From Vishniacozyma victoriae (Eukaryota > Basidiomycota > Tremellomycetes > Tremellales > Bulleribasidiaceae), in contig JADPYG010000088.1 of the NCBI GenBank assembly GCA_017654735.1, positions 2,852,001-2,916,000 of the forward strand: a stretch of DNA of 64,000 nucleotides, written 5' to 3'. The notes under the pieces are model-generated. The model saw nothing but the letters and a program-made list of their open reading frames with translations, was not told where the DNA came from and did no database searches. Numbering within the stretch: the first letter of the stretch is position 1; every line of letters begins with the position of its first letter. Positions 45,685-58,409 of this stretch are shown one piece after another. The position numbers and the translations under genes were made by a program.

Positions 45685-47448
45685 CTACTTGACAGCAAGG
45701 AGCTTGACCTCGAAGTTCAAGGTAGAGCTAGCTCGTCAGGTCACATCGAGTCAGTGAAGGGCAGGACTCACTTGGCGGGGATTCCGGGAAGCTTCTGCTT
45801 TCCGTAAGCCAATTGAGCGGGGATGGAAAGTTTCCTCTCTCCACCAACGGCCATGCCGTTCAAACCCTGGTCCCAACCTTTGATGACCTCTCCTCGACCT
45901 AGGACGAAAGAAAATGGGGAGCCGGCAGTGTTGGAGTCGAATTGCTTTCCGTTGGTCAATTTACCAATGTATCTGGATATCAGCATGATCCCTAAAGACA
46001 TCTGAACGAGGTGAAGGAGTAGAAACTGGACGTACCGCATGGAGAGTCGCTTGCCTGGCTTGGCGACGGGTCCAGTACCAGTCTTGATGTCCTCGTATTC
46101 GAGACCGGAAGCAAGAGTCCTCTGAATCACGTTAGCGTTTGATTCTGCGGATTGACAAATCACGACAAGAATAGACTAATGCATGTACTGTACTAAGTAC
46201 TTTTTTGATGTTTCATTTATGTTCTAAGGCGACTGGATAGGGGGAGTGGTATGATGGGTCCAGAATTGATTAATTTTTCCTCACCTTTCCAGCCTTGATG
46301 TCCTTCTTCTCCTTGGGTACGGGGGCGGCAGCAGGAGCGGGGGCATCCTCGGTCTTGGCCTTCTTTGCGAGCTTCTTCTTTTGGTTCTTGCTGAGTCCGT
46401 CGGTAGAGGTCATCGAGACATCACCGGCCTCCTCGGCCTTTCGCTTCTTCTCGGAAACGGGGGCGACCTTCTCCTCGACCTTGGCGGCCTTGGCCTTGAT
46501 AGCCTTCTTGGGCTCGGCGACCTCGGTGATCTCGGTGATCCTGTTTGTCAGCTGGGGCTTGCTATGAAGATGCAAAGAATAACATACTTGACGGGGGCAT
46601 CCTCCTCCTCAGAGTCTTCAAGGTCATCGAGCTCGAGGTCAGAGTAGTCATCCTGCTCGTCGGAGTCGAACTCGGAGTCGGAGTCAGAGTCGTATCGGTC
46701 AGGGAACTGCTCGAGGTAGTTACCCATGAGGTGGACGGCGCTAGGAATTAGCTCAGACTCGTGAGGGAGGACTCAAGCTACTTACTTGTCACCGGTGACC
46801 TCGAACATGACAACGTCACCTTCGGTGAAGGTGATGTTGAGGTTGGCCTGCTCGATCTGCTTGTCAGTCATTGTCCGCAACTGCAGCCATGTATCCACTT
46901 ACCTTGCCAGCGGTCAAAGCGGCGAGAACGGTAGTTTCGAGGAGCTCATCATCATCCTCAGAGTCCATGTCCTCATCATCCTCATCCTCGTCATCCTCAT
47001 CCTCATCATCCTCAAAGTCCTCATCCTCGTCATCCTCAGCGGGGATATCACCGTTCTTGGCAGCCTCAGCGGCATCCTTGACGATCTTTCGGAAACCCTC
47101 CTCGGAGTCTAGCTCGAATTCGTCAGAAGGCAAATCACCCTCGATATCAGAGTCATCCTCATCCTCAGAGTCGGAAGCCTCGAAGAATGCGGCGGGGAGG
47201 GGCTCGTGGGTGACCTTGATGACTGATCGACCGTTGTTGTCCTTCAAGTCCTCACCGAGAGCGGCGTTGGTGATCTGGAAATCCTTTCGGACAGCGATGG
47301 GGTAGGTCTCTCCTGGTAGATGTTAGTAGTTGTTTGACTGTGGGGTAGGGTTAGCTCACCAGGGATGAGAGTTAAGCTCTGTTCTGTCAGCTGAGACCGA
47401 GGAGTTGCAATGACGATAGCTTACCCATAGACCAAGTTTGACTGCCAT
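45685..47448 (-). CDS. FPR3: Nucleolar FKBP prolyl isomerase, Fpr3/Fpr4 type
   Basis: The N-terminal nucleoplasmin-like half reads [34 protein letters not shown] and [11 protein letters not shown]. It is followed by two long Asp/Glu tracts (about 46944-47170 and 46600-46690) and a Lys-rich KKNQKKK-like basic region. The C-terminal FKBP domain has [52 protein letters not shown] and [12 protein letters not shown], with the active-site Tyr, Phe, Asp and Trp positions present. Fpr3/4 are nucleolar histone chaperones and prolyl isomerases acting on chromatin. The gene includes a 19-nt exon (47360-47378) and an unusually long intron of about 165 nt before RTLASG. Confidence 0.93.
46945..47037. repeat. 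In-frame acidic tandem repeat in the FKBP gene
   Basis: CATCCTCATCCTCGTC-type units repeat on the plus strand, encoding Asp/Glu runs on the minus strand. The array is coding and stays in frame. Confidence 0.8.
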
Positions 47449-47484
47449 TGTTGTATATATGTATATGTAGTTAAGGGGGTAAGA

Positions 47485-47511
47485 AGGTATAGGTATAGGT
47501 ATAGGTATAGG
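47485..47511. repeat. Hexanucleotide tandem repeat
   Basis: AGGTAT is repeated four full times plus a partial copy, in the leader upstream of the FKBP start on the minus strand. A likely length-variable microsatellite. Confidence 0.85.
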
Positions 47512-47703
47512 TTGAATGAACGTGTTGCTGCAGTTGCAATAAGAAATCAACTTTTACCAGGCACAAAAGTGGAGGTAAAGCGGAAGAACCGGAATTAACC
47601 GAGTGTGGCACTTGTAATGGACTCCGGGGCAGATGGGGGAGCGTCATCCCTTCTGTTCTAAGTGACTCTGATTGCTATCTATCTCTATAGGACTACAGCT
47701 ATC

Positions 47704-48395
47704 ATGGTAAGTACCAGCTAGCAGCGACTTCATTCAAGAGCTGATGTTCAGTCCAACACACTCCGCCCATACCTCAATGCGGTCAGAAGTACCCTCACAG
47801 CCGCATTGACCCTTCAGAACTTCTCATCCCAAGTAGTAGAAAGGCACAACAAGCCAGAGATTGAGGCTAGGTCAGTGCTCCTCCTTGGACGTGGAGGCTA
47901 GAGCTGATCAAGTAGGACATCACCAGAAGTCCTCCTTCTACCACTCGTTGTATCCCGTAATGAATCCGAACGAGTCTTGATCGAACCTTCGGTCAACTCC
48001 ATCAGGGTATCTATCGCAATCAAGCAAGCGGATGAAATTGAAAAGATCCTATGTCACAAGTTTACAAGGTTCATGATGATGCGAGCAGAGGGTTTCGTGA
48101 TCTTAAGACGGAAGGCTCTACCTGTAAGCCCTCTTTTCGAATGTATTAGTATTGTGCAAGCTGAACAAATAGGGCTACGATATCTCTTTCTTAATTACCA
48201 ACTTCCACGGAGAATCGATGCTTAAACATAAACTCGTCGACTTCATCATTCAGTTCATGGAGGATGTAGACAAGGAGATCTCGGAAATGAAGTTGAGCTT
48301 GAATGCTAGGGCGAGGATAGTCGCAGAGAGCTACTTGTCTACTGTAAGTCCTGATCATGTTGTCATGTAGCCTGTGCTGATGATAGTTCGCTTGA
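47704..48395 (+). CDS. ARPC4: Arp2/3 complex subunit 4 (ARPC4, p20)
   Basis: 168 residues, the normal family length. The ATG alone forms the first coding exon (47704-47706) and is followed by a 44-nt intron. Then [96 protein letters not shown] and [19 protein letters not shown] are near-identical to known ARPC4. It dimerises with ARPC2 to form the complex core that nucleates branched actin. The last intron leaves only STFA before the stop. Its end is convergent with SKI2. Confidence 0.97.
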
Positions 48396-48680
48396 TTGGT
48401 TGTAATGATGCATGTATACGATAGATAAACGGATCTGACCTGGGTGCCGATCTCTCCTGAACGCAGCCATAGGATGCGGGAATCACCTCAGAATATGTCT
48501 ATATCCTTGCTCGGTATCTTAGATGCCAAGTATTCATACGATTACAGGTATATTGCTTATATTGCTGATGATATTCTCTTTCTAGATGATATGATTCTAC
48601 TTCAAAACCAAAATCCCTTTCTACTTCAATACCCAGACTCCTTTTCAATTCAATGCAAAAATTCTGCTTCAGCCGAATGA

Positions 48681-51600
48681 TTATAGATACAAACTGGCAG
48701 CAAACACAACTACACCAGTCAGCTCAGACGTCTTATTTGGAGGATAAACAACTCACTATCCCTCTTAATCAAAGCCTGTGCTTCCTCCATTTTCGTGAAC
48801 AAGTCGGCATCACCAATGACCCTTGCTGCATCTCGTACTTCACGACAAGTCTCGTCCAACCTCGTAATGACCCTCACGATCGTTCCCTCGGGGATATCAG
48901 TCAATTGAATAATCTCGGCGAATGGCTAGTGATCAGCTTTATATTATATCAAGAAGGGGACATACCATTCCCCCAGCCCACTCGTACACAACCTCGACCA
49001 ATCCAACTTTATACTTCTCTTTAAACTCATCATAAGCGACCGAATTCCTATCCTGCTCCCTCTCGACTTCATCTGCAATCCTGTAAATGACTTCAAGACC
49101 CTGTTGAAGTTTCGGTGCGATATGGGGTTGTGATTCGGTCTTTTCGACGAATACGAATATCGATAAGAGGGCGACTGCTTCTTGGGGCGTGTAGTCGGAT
49201 AGGACGTTTTCGAGGATCAATTCGGTCAAAATGAGTTCAGGGGCGGAATTGATCTGTATGTCAGCCACTGCAAGAAAGAGACAAGGGAAGGCACATACTT
49301 CACATGCAACTCGTCCTTTGAGTAGGACTGTTGAATTATCATCGATAAACTTCAATGACTTCAGAATATCCACTCGGGAATTGTAATCTGGCAATAGTTC
49401 CAAATTCTGATCAGACAAGGCCATTTTCAATGAAGTCAAACTAGCTTCAACCATCTTGATCTCGTGCAATGTAGCGTACTTTTCATCAGCTCTCCATCTC
49501 ATCGGTAAAAAGGGACATACGTGATCTTCAAAGTTCTCACAGAGCTGACAACCGAGTTTGGCGATACGATCTATATAGCTCGTCCTCTGCCTCAAGACTT
49601 CCTGGAATTCCAGAGCTCTCAGTCGGGTCCATTCGACCTCGGGGAACTCGGGTAGGGAAGTGAGTTCCTCGTGCATAGCCGCGAGATCGTTCATTGTCTT
49701 TTCTGAGACATCCTTGGACTTCTTATCGACAATAGCTGTAGAGTCGATCTGATCGTCAATTTTGGCTCTATGCGGCGGGTCAATCAACTAACCTTGTGTA
49801 TACGGTTGACGACGAATGAGATACTTGATGTATCGACGATGGACATCTCCCACTTTGGTTCATTGAACGATCCCTTGGGTAGTACAGGCGGCCACCTAGG
49901 CGCGATCTCGTTTACTTTGATATCTAGATCATCAGCTTTGCCCCTCACCAGAACCTCCAGCTTACCTTCCTTGCCAGACTTGGTACCCTTTGAAACGAGC
50001 GACAAGACCCAGAAAGCCCTATCGTCCGATCTTAATCCGTCTTTGACCATATTCGGTGCGTTTCTTAGGACGACAGCAAGGTTGCCAGGGAAGTGCTAGC
50101 GATCAGCCATCTTTATTTTTGTGGACAGGGTAAATAGGAACTTACACCATCTCGTAGTACAACGACTCGACCTGGAACCAAGATCTTTGCTCCAGAAGCA
50201 GCAGCAGCTTGTTTAATCATATACCCATTCACCCGGATGACCTCTGCTGACAAATCGTAGAATGGCCCAATGTCGACATTACAGATTTGACAATCGACTT
50301 TAGGTAATTTGGCCAATTGTTTTTCGGTCTTAATGTCAGCTTGATAGAGTTGACAGTGCGGAACAGCTTACAACGGCGACTTGTCTTTGTTGTTCAGGGG
50401 CGAGTTTTTGAGCTGCATTCTCCGAGAAACTCCTTTTAATCATCTCTTCCACTTTCAATGCCTCGACTCGGAGCAAATTGAGGATCATATTATATGTCAA
50501 TCTGAATTGAGATGATAATCGACCAGGTACACCGAGCATCATGTCGTTCAAATCGGTGACCTACTCATCAGCTCCTTCTTCATCAAATGAGGGGATACGT
50601 ACAGATGGTAATTCATCACCACTGAGAATAATGACAGTACCAGTAGTATCCAGACCTCGACGACCAGCTCGTCCGGCCATCTGCGTATATTCTCCAGGAA
50701 GTAGATTTCGGAAATTGTGACTATCGAATTTACGGATTCCAGAGAATACAACTGATTTGGCTGGCATGTTGACTCCCATGGCGAAGGTTTCGGTTGCGAA
50801 CAGGACTTTGACTACTCCTTTTGAGAACAGGATTTCGACGACCTCTGTCATTTGTCAGCTATGGTTGTGGGGATAGATGGCTGACGCACCTTTGACTAGA
50901 GGGAGGAGACCACCGTGATGAATTCCAATACCTCGACTTAGGAGTTCCCTCATTCGTCCGATTTGAGGAAGAGTCTTGTCCGATCCTATACGTCAGCACC
51001 ACTCCCTCACTCTAGGAAAGTAAACATACCCTTGAGTCGATTCAAAGCCTTCTCCCAAGTAATCACCACCTCACTCTTATCCTTGGCATCACAAAGATCC
51101 ATCCCCGATAAATTCGAAGCATACTCCTCACACCTCTTCTTACTAAACACGAAATTGACGACCGGCAACAATTTGTTCTTCTTCAGGTGATTAATCAAAT
51201 GAGTCCAAACATTCTGATCAAGAATATGACTAGCTCGACCACCTGATGGACCGAATCCACCTCCTCGACCAGATTTAACAGCTGCTGATGGAGCGTGGAC
51301 TGGTGCGCCGTTAGGCCCACCACCGCGATTGGTATGATTTCGACCGGCTCCTATACGTGTATGAGGAGCGCCTCGGCCTGTTGGTAAGTCTCGAGCACGG
51401 TTGGATGCACCGCCTCGACCACCTGTACGTTGAACTGGGGGTAGGCCGGCTGCTTCTCGCTCTTTATCTTGTTTTCGGCGTTGAGAGTCTCCTGCCGCTT
51501 TGTACCTGAACATCAGCTTGACTCGACTATACAGCGCGGTAATCCTTACCCATCGCCCAAGAATTTGCCCTTTGAATCGACAATTTTGTGTAGATCCTTG

Positions 51601-53483
51601 CCTGCCCAGAGGAAGTGCTCGAGAGGAACGGGACGCATAGGAGTGGAAATGACGTAAATATTCTTCTTCTTTGTTCGGCTACCAATCAGCAAATTCCTTC
51701 ACATTGTGAAGAACAACATACCCAACCCAATCGGCAAACTCCTTGGTATTTGGTACCGTAGCGGAAAGCAAGATGATGTTGACATGTTCTGGCAACATGA
51801 TAATAACCTCTTCCCATACTACACCTCGCTGAGATTATCAGCTTACTACCCAGTACAAGGGTTCACGACAGCTCACCTCGGAATCATTGACATAGTGGAC
51901 TTCATCAAAGATGACGAATTCAACATCTCGAATCAAATCAGCTCCTTTGTAAAGCATACTTCTCAGAATCTCGGTCGTCATCTACCCATCAGCTAGTGTC
52001 GAGATTGTGCGACCGAAATAGCTCACAATCAAACAACTACCTTCCGCATTGATCTGCACATCTCCAGTCAAAATACCGACAGAGGAGGGGTCGAAGGTAG
52101 TTTTGAAATCTCGGAATTTCTGATTCGACAGTGCCTTGATAGGTGATGTGTAGATAGCCCTGTAGAATCAGCTTGTTACGTATGATAAGGGGACAATGAA
52201 GCTTACTTGGTCATGTGTTTTGCGGCTAGGGCAATTGCGTATTCGGCTACTACTGTCTTACCAGCAGACGTGTGAGCAGCGACGAAAACACTATCTCCCA
52301 TTTCGAGACGATAGACTGCTTCTTTCTGGAAATTGTCCAGCTCGAAGGGGTACTGTTTGTTAATTCACCGTCCACTACGGACTTCACACAACTCACGAGA
52401 CGGGCGGGCTCAGGTACGAGCTCATGGAACTGAACGTCAGTGGGATCCCTACATCTTGAGGAGATTAAGTGGGCTTACGTTCATGAGCTCCTTGTTGACA
52501 TCCACGACATGGGCCCATTCCTTCCTAGGAGCCTGTTTAAGCTGTTTCCTAGGCGCTGGTGGGGCAGGTAATCGCTACAGATCAGCTCTTAGCCTGGTGA
52601 CTCGGGCAGCATAGCTCACTCCTATTGGTAGTAGGTCGTCCACATTCTTCTTTGATGGTCCTGCACCACTACTTCCTCCGACTTCCTGATCATCGCCAAG
52701 CCTTGACACTTGTAATTCTGGTGATTCGTTTCCTTCCGTTCTCCTTCTTCTTGCTTTTGAAGCTATCGATTGCTGGCCCAGCATCTCCGCTAGGAATTCG
52801 TCCGCTTTCAGTCAGCTCCATTGACGTGCAGGGATTTGTCGAGCTTACCACCTGAAAGTTGAACACCACGCTTTAACCCTGGCGCTCTAGTCTTCCACCC
52901 ATCTTCCTCTTCCACTTCCTCTTCTCCCTCTTCGGGTGCTAGATCCTCCTTCTCATCCAATCCACCAGGTAAGAAAGGCGCATAAGATCCTTTACCCCTT
53001 ACAAAGTTCTTTGTTGATCCAGGAGCTCTTGTAGTTGATGACGAGAGTGCTGGATGAGCAGGTGGTTTGGGTGCAATAGCTTCCCTCCATTTCGAGAATG
53101 TCCCTTCGATACCTCTTGATAGGGGCAGGACGGTGTGTGTTGCTGGGAGCGGTGTGAGTCGTAATGGAGGTAAAGGGAGGGTAATGGGAGATTGTCTATT
53201 CATCAGCCTTTATATCACGAGTTACTCCAGGGACTAACGTTTGCCATTGAGACAACCCCGGACCACTCAAATCCCTGACTGGAGCCAAGATCTCCTCTTC
53301 TAAAAGTTTCAAAGCCTCCTCACGATCAGGTAATCCGTCTATACCCAATTTCTTGGCTAATCGATCTGATGAAATGGCATTGGAATCACTGGGGTCGCGA
53401 GCGGTGTTCAAGAGCTCCAAGAATTCTGATTCAAGATGATCCAAGTCCTTTTGAGTAGTCCCATCTGTTGCTGATATCGCCAT
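48681..53483 (-). CDS. SKI2: Ski2, superkiller exosome-cofactor RNA helicase
   Basis: About 1,290 residues over some fifteen exons. The variable N-terminal arm is followed by the Ski2-like core: [36 protein letters not shown] (motif I), [49 protein letters not shown] (DEVH) and [10 protein letters not shown]. RecA2 has [39 protein letters not shown] and [12 protein letters not shown]. The insertion (arch) and helical C-terminus follow, ending IVFAASLYL. An RGG-like, Gly/Arg-rich stretch (about 51230-51460) lies between the RecA domains. Ski2 feeds RNA to the cytoplasmic exosome with Ski3 and Ski8. The start is divergent from CWC2, about 190 bp apart. Confidence 0.95.
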
Positions 53484-53671
53484 ACTATCTGACGAGGTGG
53501 TTGATGTATGATGTCAAGGACTGTACTGACGCATCGAAATGAGGTTGTAATCCGATTCACTGGAATCGATTACGTAATATTCTCTCAACCAGCCAGCCAA
53601 AAGCGTCAACCGTAACCTAGGACTCTGTAATTGATTCATCTTATACATCTTACCCACACACATTTGACAAC

Positions 53672-54961
53672 ATGGCATCAAAAGAGGTCGCACCGAAGCG
53701 TAAATTAAGGCCTGCGCGAAAACAGGTCGAGGCAGGAGATATCGACAAGACTGAAGCTATTCAACCTGGAAAGGAGTACAGTATGTTAATCATTTTACAT
53801 TCGACGTGTTCTAATAAATAGATTTCTGGTACAATAAATGGGCAGGTGGAGATAAGGAGGATGCTCTTGCAAAGTGAGCTAACTTCAACGCGTTGATGAT
53901 CAAGCTGACGGACAGCAAAACACTGTCACAGTCGCGTTGTGTAATTGCTAGAGATGCTGGATACACGAGAGCGGACGCTACCGGCGTCAAGATTGTGTGC
54001 TTGTTCTTTGCTCGTGGATGTTGTCCTTATGGGTGAGCTATTTTGTACTCGAGATAGGGCAAAGCTGACAGACAGTCACGAATGCAATTTCCTACATCGA
54101 TTACCTATCCAAAGTAAGTGACACCTTTCCTCTTGTTGATGATTACTAATATCAGGCCAACTAGTCGACTATTCACGTGATTGCTTTGGGAGAGAGAAAC
54201 ATGCCGACTATAGAGACGATATGGGAGGAGTAGGATCTTTCAATCGTTCAAATAGGACGCTATATATTGGAAAAATGCAGGAGAGTCCGGATAAGAAACA
54301 GACGGAAGAGACTATGTTGCGACATTTCGGAGAATGGGGCAAAATTGTCAAGTGTAAGCTGCCCGTCTCTGGTATCATCCGACTTGAGCTGACAACATAG
54401 GGAACATCCTGTACAATCGAGGCATTGGGTTCGTGTGTTATGAGGATGAGGCACATGCTAGTTTTGCCAAGGAGGCCATGGCGAATCAGAGTCTGGACAT
54501 GGATGAGATCCTCAACGTCAGGTATGTCAATCAAACGTCGGTGCTTGAAATATCTGACATGTAGGTGGGCTACAGAGGACCCTAATCCAGGAGAAAAGAT
54601 TGCCGAGGAGCAACGTATCGAAGAAAACGGAAAGAAAGCAATCGCGGGAATGCTAGATGAAGAGCTCATCGAAGCAACGCAAACTCTAAGAGCATTGGAG
54701 GACGGGGATGAGGAAGATTTCTACCCTATCGAAGCATCAAAACCGGATTCCGATGACGAACGTCCGTCAAAGAGAATACGTAATGGCGAGGAAGACAAGC
54801 CTGGCAAGGCAGGGATGTTGGGAGGGGAGGCATTGGAGAATATCAGATTTTACGCCGAGATGAGGAGGAAGCAGGCTGAAGAAGAGAAGAAAAGGAAGGT
54901 TCCTGTCAAGACTGGAATGAGTCTATTAGGGGGATATGAGAGTGGTGATGAGAGTGATTAG
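53672..54961 (+). CDS. CWC2: Cwc2, pre-mRNA-splicing factor of the NineTeen complex
   Basis: About 340 residues, seven exons. FWYNKWAGGDKED and CVIARDAGYTRAD form the Torus-type start. The CCCH zinc finger reads CLFFARGCCPYGHECNFLH. After DCFGREKHADYRDDMGGVG comes an RRM: RTLYIGKM, ETMLRHFGEWGKI and RGIGFVCYEDEAHASFAKEA. WATEDPNP follows, then a helical acidic C-terminus. Cwc2 contacts U6 and the intron to promote the active spliceosome core. Good agreement over the full length; relevant in a genome this intron-rich. Confidence 0.95.
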
Positions 54962-55220
54962 AATTAGATTTGTAGTCATGTATACCATATAGCATATATA
55001 GCATACAGTGACATTCCGCGGATGTTGCCGACGGAAGAAGCGAGTGATCTTCGACAACATTTCAACGTCGAGTCAGCTTACTTGGGCATCCTACCGTACT
55101 TCTACTATATAATCAAGCTCAAGTACGGCGTCAACATCGCTATAGGGTAACGGCAATACTTATAGCCAAAGCCCTGGTCCACGGTTTTCCGCCTCCACTC
55201 AAGGTCAAGATATATACAAG

Positions 55221-58200
55221 ATGTCGGACGACTTGACCCCACTCTCCCTCCCCACCACCCTCCCTTACCCAATAACCCTTACCCGTCTCCACGCCCGACC
55301 AGGCCAGTCGATCAATCGAGGCGCACCTCTTATATCATATACATTTACATCATCTACCAACGCACGCGAGCTCGCACGTCTGGAGAAAGGTCTACAACCC
55401 TCCGAGGGGATTAGGGTTGAAGATGTAAGGGAAGGAGATATGAGTGCGACTTGGGAATGTGGGTTAGATGGGGAGTTTGTCAGGTTTGAAAATGGTATCG
55501 AAGTAGGATGGGTAGTGGAGAGGAAACATGCTTCGTACGTCATGTTTGTCGGGAGGAGCTAATGGTAGGAAACCGGTGGTATGGTTAAAACAACCTTGTA
55601 CGCACCCTGTACAGCTACATGGGCTCTGTGGGATCTGCGGTGCGGACTTGACTTCGTAAGCTGTCCTTTCTATGGGATCGAGGAGGAGCTGATAGATAGG
55701 GACGATTATCTATCAACACCTGCAGTACCACAAGCTGGTCCATCAAGGCATGGTGGATTCGAAATGTCACATGATGCCATGGGTGTTACGGTATCTTCAA
55801 ATGTTCGTCAGCTGCCTCGAGGTGATCCTCCACAGCTGACAAGATAGGAGGCCAAACGACTCGATAGCTTAACAAGGGATACTCTCCTGACGAACCGGAA
55901 ATTATCACTAATTGTCGATTTGGATCAAACTATCATTCACACAACTGTAGACCCAACAGTAGGAGAATGGATGGCAGAGAGCGAAAGGGATGAGGAAGAA
56001 GAGCTGGCTCCTCCTACTCTACAGACTGGGTCAGAGGAGACAGAAAAGGGCAAAGAGGAGGAAAGAGGAGAAGGAGAGACGACAACACCCCCAGGATCCC
56101 CGAGACCAGCTAAGCGGAAACGGGAACCCAACCCCAACGCGGAGGCTTTAAAGGATGTAGCGAGGTTCACACTGGCCGACGACCCAGCCCCGGGGCAGGG
56201 TAGGAGGAAAGTACCAGAGAGGTATTATTATACCAAACCGAGGTTCGTCTATGTAAAATCGCTATTGGAGGATTACTGATGATAGACCTGGATTGCAACA
56301 CTTTTTGGATACGATGTCAGACTTTTACGAAATGCACGTCTACACAATGGGCACAAGGACTTATGCGAATGCGATTTGTAAAGTCATTGATCCCGATGGT
56401 AAGATCTTCGGAGATAGGATCTTGAGTAGGGATGAGAGTGGGAGTGAGTCCAGCTGGCTGTGGAATAGTCTACATGAGCTGATAGTAGACTTTACCTCAA
56501 AGAACCTCAAGAGATTGTTCCCTACCGATCAAAGTATGGTAGTGGTAATAGACGATAGGCAGGATGTCTGGGGTGATTGCCCCAATCTACTCAAAGTGGT
56601 GCCATGTAAGCTACTAGCTCCTTGCAGTGATGAGGAAGCTGAACAACAGACGACTTCTTCATTGGAATAGGAGATATCAACTCCTCTTTCCTTCCCCCTA
56701 CGCCAAAACCACCACCTACCACGCCCCCAACTACTTCCGCTAGTCCAGCATCAACAGCTCCGCCTCTCACACCCGAGGTGGAACCTACGTCAGAGGAGGA
56801 TGGCTTGTTGTTGCAGAAGAAATTGATGGATGACGTGAGCGAAGCTAGGCCGCTTGCTAAGTTGCAAGAACAGCTGGAAGAGAGTGAGGTAGTGGAGGAG
56901 GAGAAGAACGGGAGTGATCGACCGACGGTGTCAAGTAGTGTGGCTGGGAAGACCGCGGAGAAGGTGGAGTCTAAGCCTGATATGACCGGCCATGAGGTTC
57001 AACATTCACGCAAACCTCTTCTCAACAACGTTGATAATGAGCTGGACCGACTATCCCGAGTAAGTGCATATCACTCCATATTAGATGCTTGACTGATGTG
57101 GTAGATTCTGCGACAGGTTCACCATAATTTCTACGACGCTTTCGATGCGAGGACTACGCCTGATTTGTACCCTCTACCACTAGGGTGTGATGTCGAGGTA
57201 TGTAGCTGTCACTCCCCGGGAAGATCATCAAGCTGATGCATTAGGTCATCGTCCCAGAGCTCAAAGCACAAGTCTTGCGAGGATGCCACTTGATCTTCTC
57301 AGGCTTAATATCGAGGTTGGAACCTGCTGAATCGTGGGTCGGACTTCATTCGTGCGTGTAGTGCTGACCCCAGATCGGCGATATGGAAAACAGCCGAAGA
57401 ATTCGGTGCCATTCCCTCCATGTCCTTGACCAACAAAATCACCCACTGTATAGCCGCCACATTAGGTACAGAAAAGACATACCGAGCATCCAAATTAGGT
57501 GTTCCAGTCCTCTGGCAGGGTTGGTTCTGGGAATCAGTAAACCTTTGGCAGAAACAAAATGAGAAAGCATGGTTAGCGATCCCTGATCAGACCAACACAC
57601 AGACTCCGGGACCTAGTACCCCCACCACCCCCGCTTTACCTCCTCAAGATTTAAGAGGGGAAGAGGAGAAAGGGGAGACATTTGAAGGTGATGAAGGTAT
57701 TGGAGAGGGGTGGGATGATGAAGCTCAAGCTGAGTTGGATGCTTTCTTGGACGGGTCATCTGATTGGGGATCTGATGCTGGGAGGTGAGTGACTGATCTG
57801 GAAATAGACTAATAATTAGTGAGAGGAGTGTACGTACCGATATCAGTAGAGAAGGTACACCGGGGACACCCTCAAAGAAGAGAGTGAGGTATGCGGATGA
57901 AGAACAATTACCTCTGGAGACATTTAAAGATCCTTCCCCTAATCGGTATGTTCCATTTTCTCCGCACTAGTAGGAGTAAGCTGATGGAAGAATACCATCT
58001 CCGCCGAAGAAGAGATCGAAACCGCTCTTGCTCGAGGCCCCTAGTGGTGATGAAGGGATCTCAGAGTTCAACAAATTTACATATAAAGCTCCGGGGACTT
58101 ACGGCTCCGGCCAGCCGCCAACAGGGGAGGCTGCTGCGGCGGATGATGCTGCCGAAGCAGAGGACGACGGGGACGATGATTTTGCGAGAATGGTGCGTTT

Positions 58201-58271
58201 CCTACCTCTGGAATTATGAAGTCGATGCTGATTGGTAGCTGCAAGCGGAGATGGATGGAGAGGACGAGTGA
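55221..58271 (+). CDS. FCP1: Fcp1, RNA polymerase II CTD phosphatase
   Basis: About 840 residues over some ten exons. A lipoyl-like N-terminal domain (ITLTRLHARPGQSINRGAPL) and a CTHPVQLHGLCGICGADL zinc-like knuckle precede LIVDLDQTIIHTTVDPTVG. That is the catalytic DxDxT motif, with the nucleophile and general-acid Asp present. VYTMGTRTYANAICKVIDPD, GDRILSRDESG and VVVIDDRQDVWG complete the HAD core. A BRCT domain follows (LKAQVLRGCHLIFSGLI ... ASKLGVPVLWQGWFWES). The acidic C-terminal tail ends DDFARMLQAEMDGEDE, resembling the TFIIF-binding tail. A charged insertion with a PAKRKREPNP patch sits in the catalytic domain. Function: dephosphorylates Ser2/Ser5 of the CTD to recycle polymerase II. 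Confidence 0.95.
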
Positions 58272-58409
58272 TGCTCGCGACTTGCTGAGCACCGTATATG
58301 TAAATAGCATAATCTTACAACATAGCGTAAACATCTATAATCCTGCACATGTATGTCTCGCAGTTGCGCTTCGCATCCGCCCATGTGAATGCCCCAGCCA
58401 GCCGGTCCC

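Noticed and set aside
46871..47305. Ser-rich plus-strand ORF of 144 residues
   Set aside because: It is the antisense reading of the Asp/Glu repeats of the FKBP gene; the poly-Ser is an artefact of GAT/GAG runs.
47485..47511. Possible CRISPR-like or regulatory direct repeats
   Set aside because: A contiguous hexamer microsatellite without spacers in a eukaryotic leader; not CRISPR.
48396..48680. Plus-strand ORF between ARPC4 and SKI2
   Set aside because: AT-rich convergent 3' region; codons have no bias or motif, and the two real stops lie at its ends.
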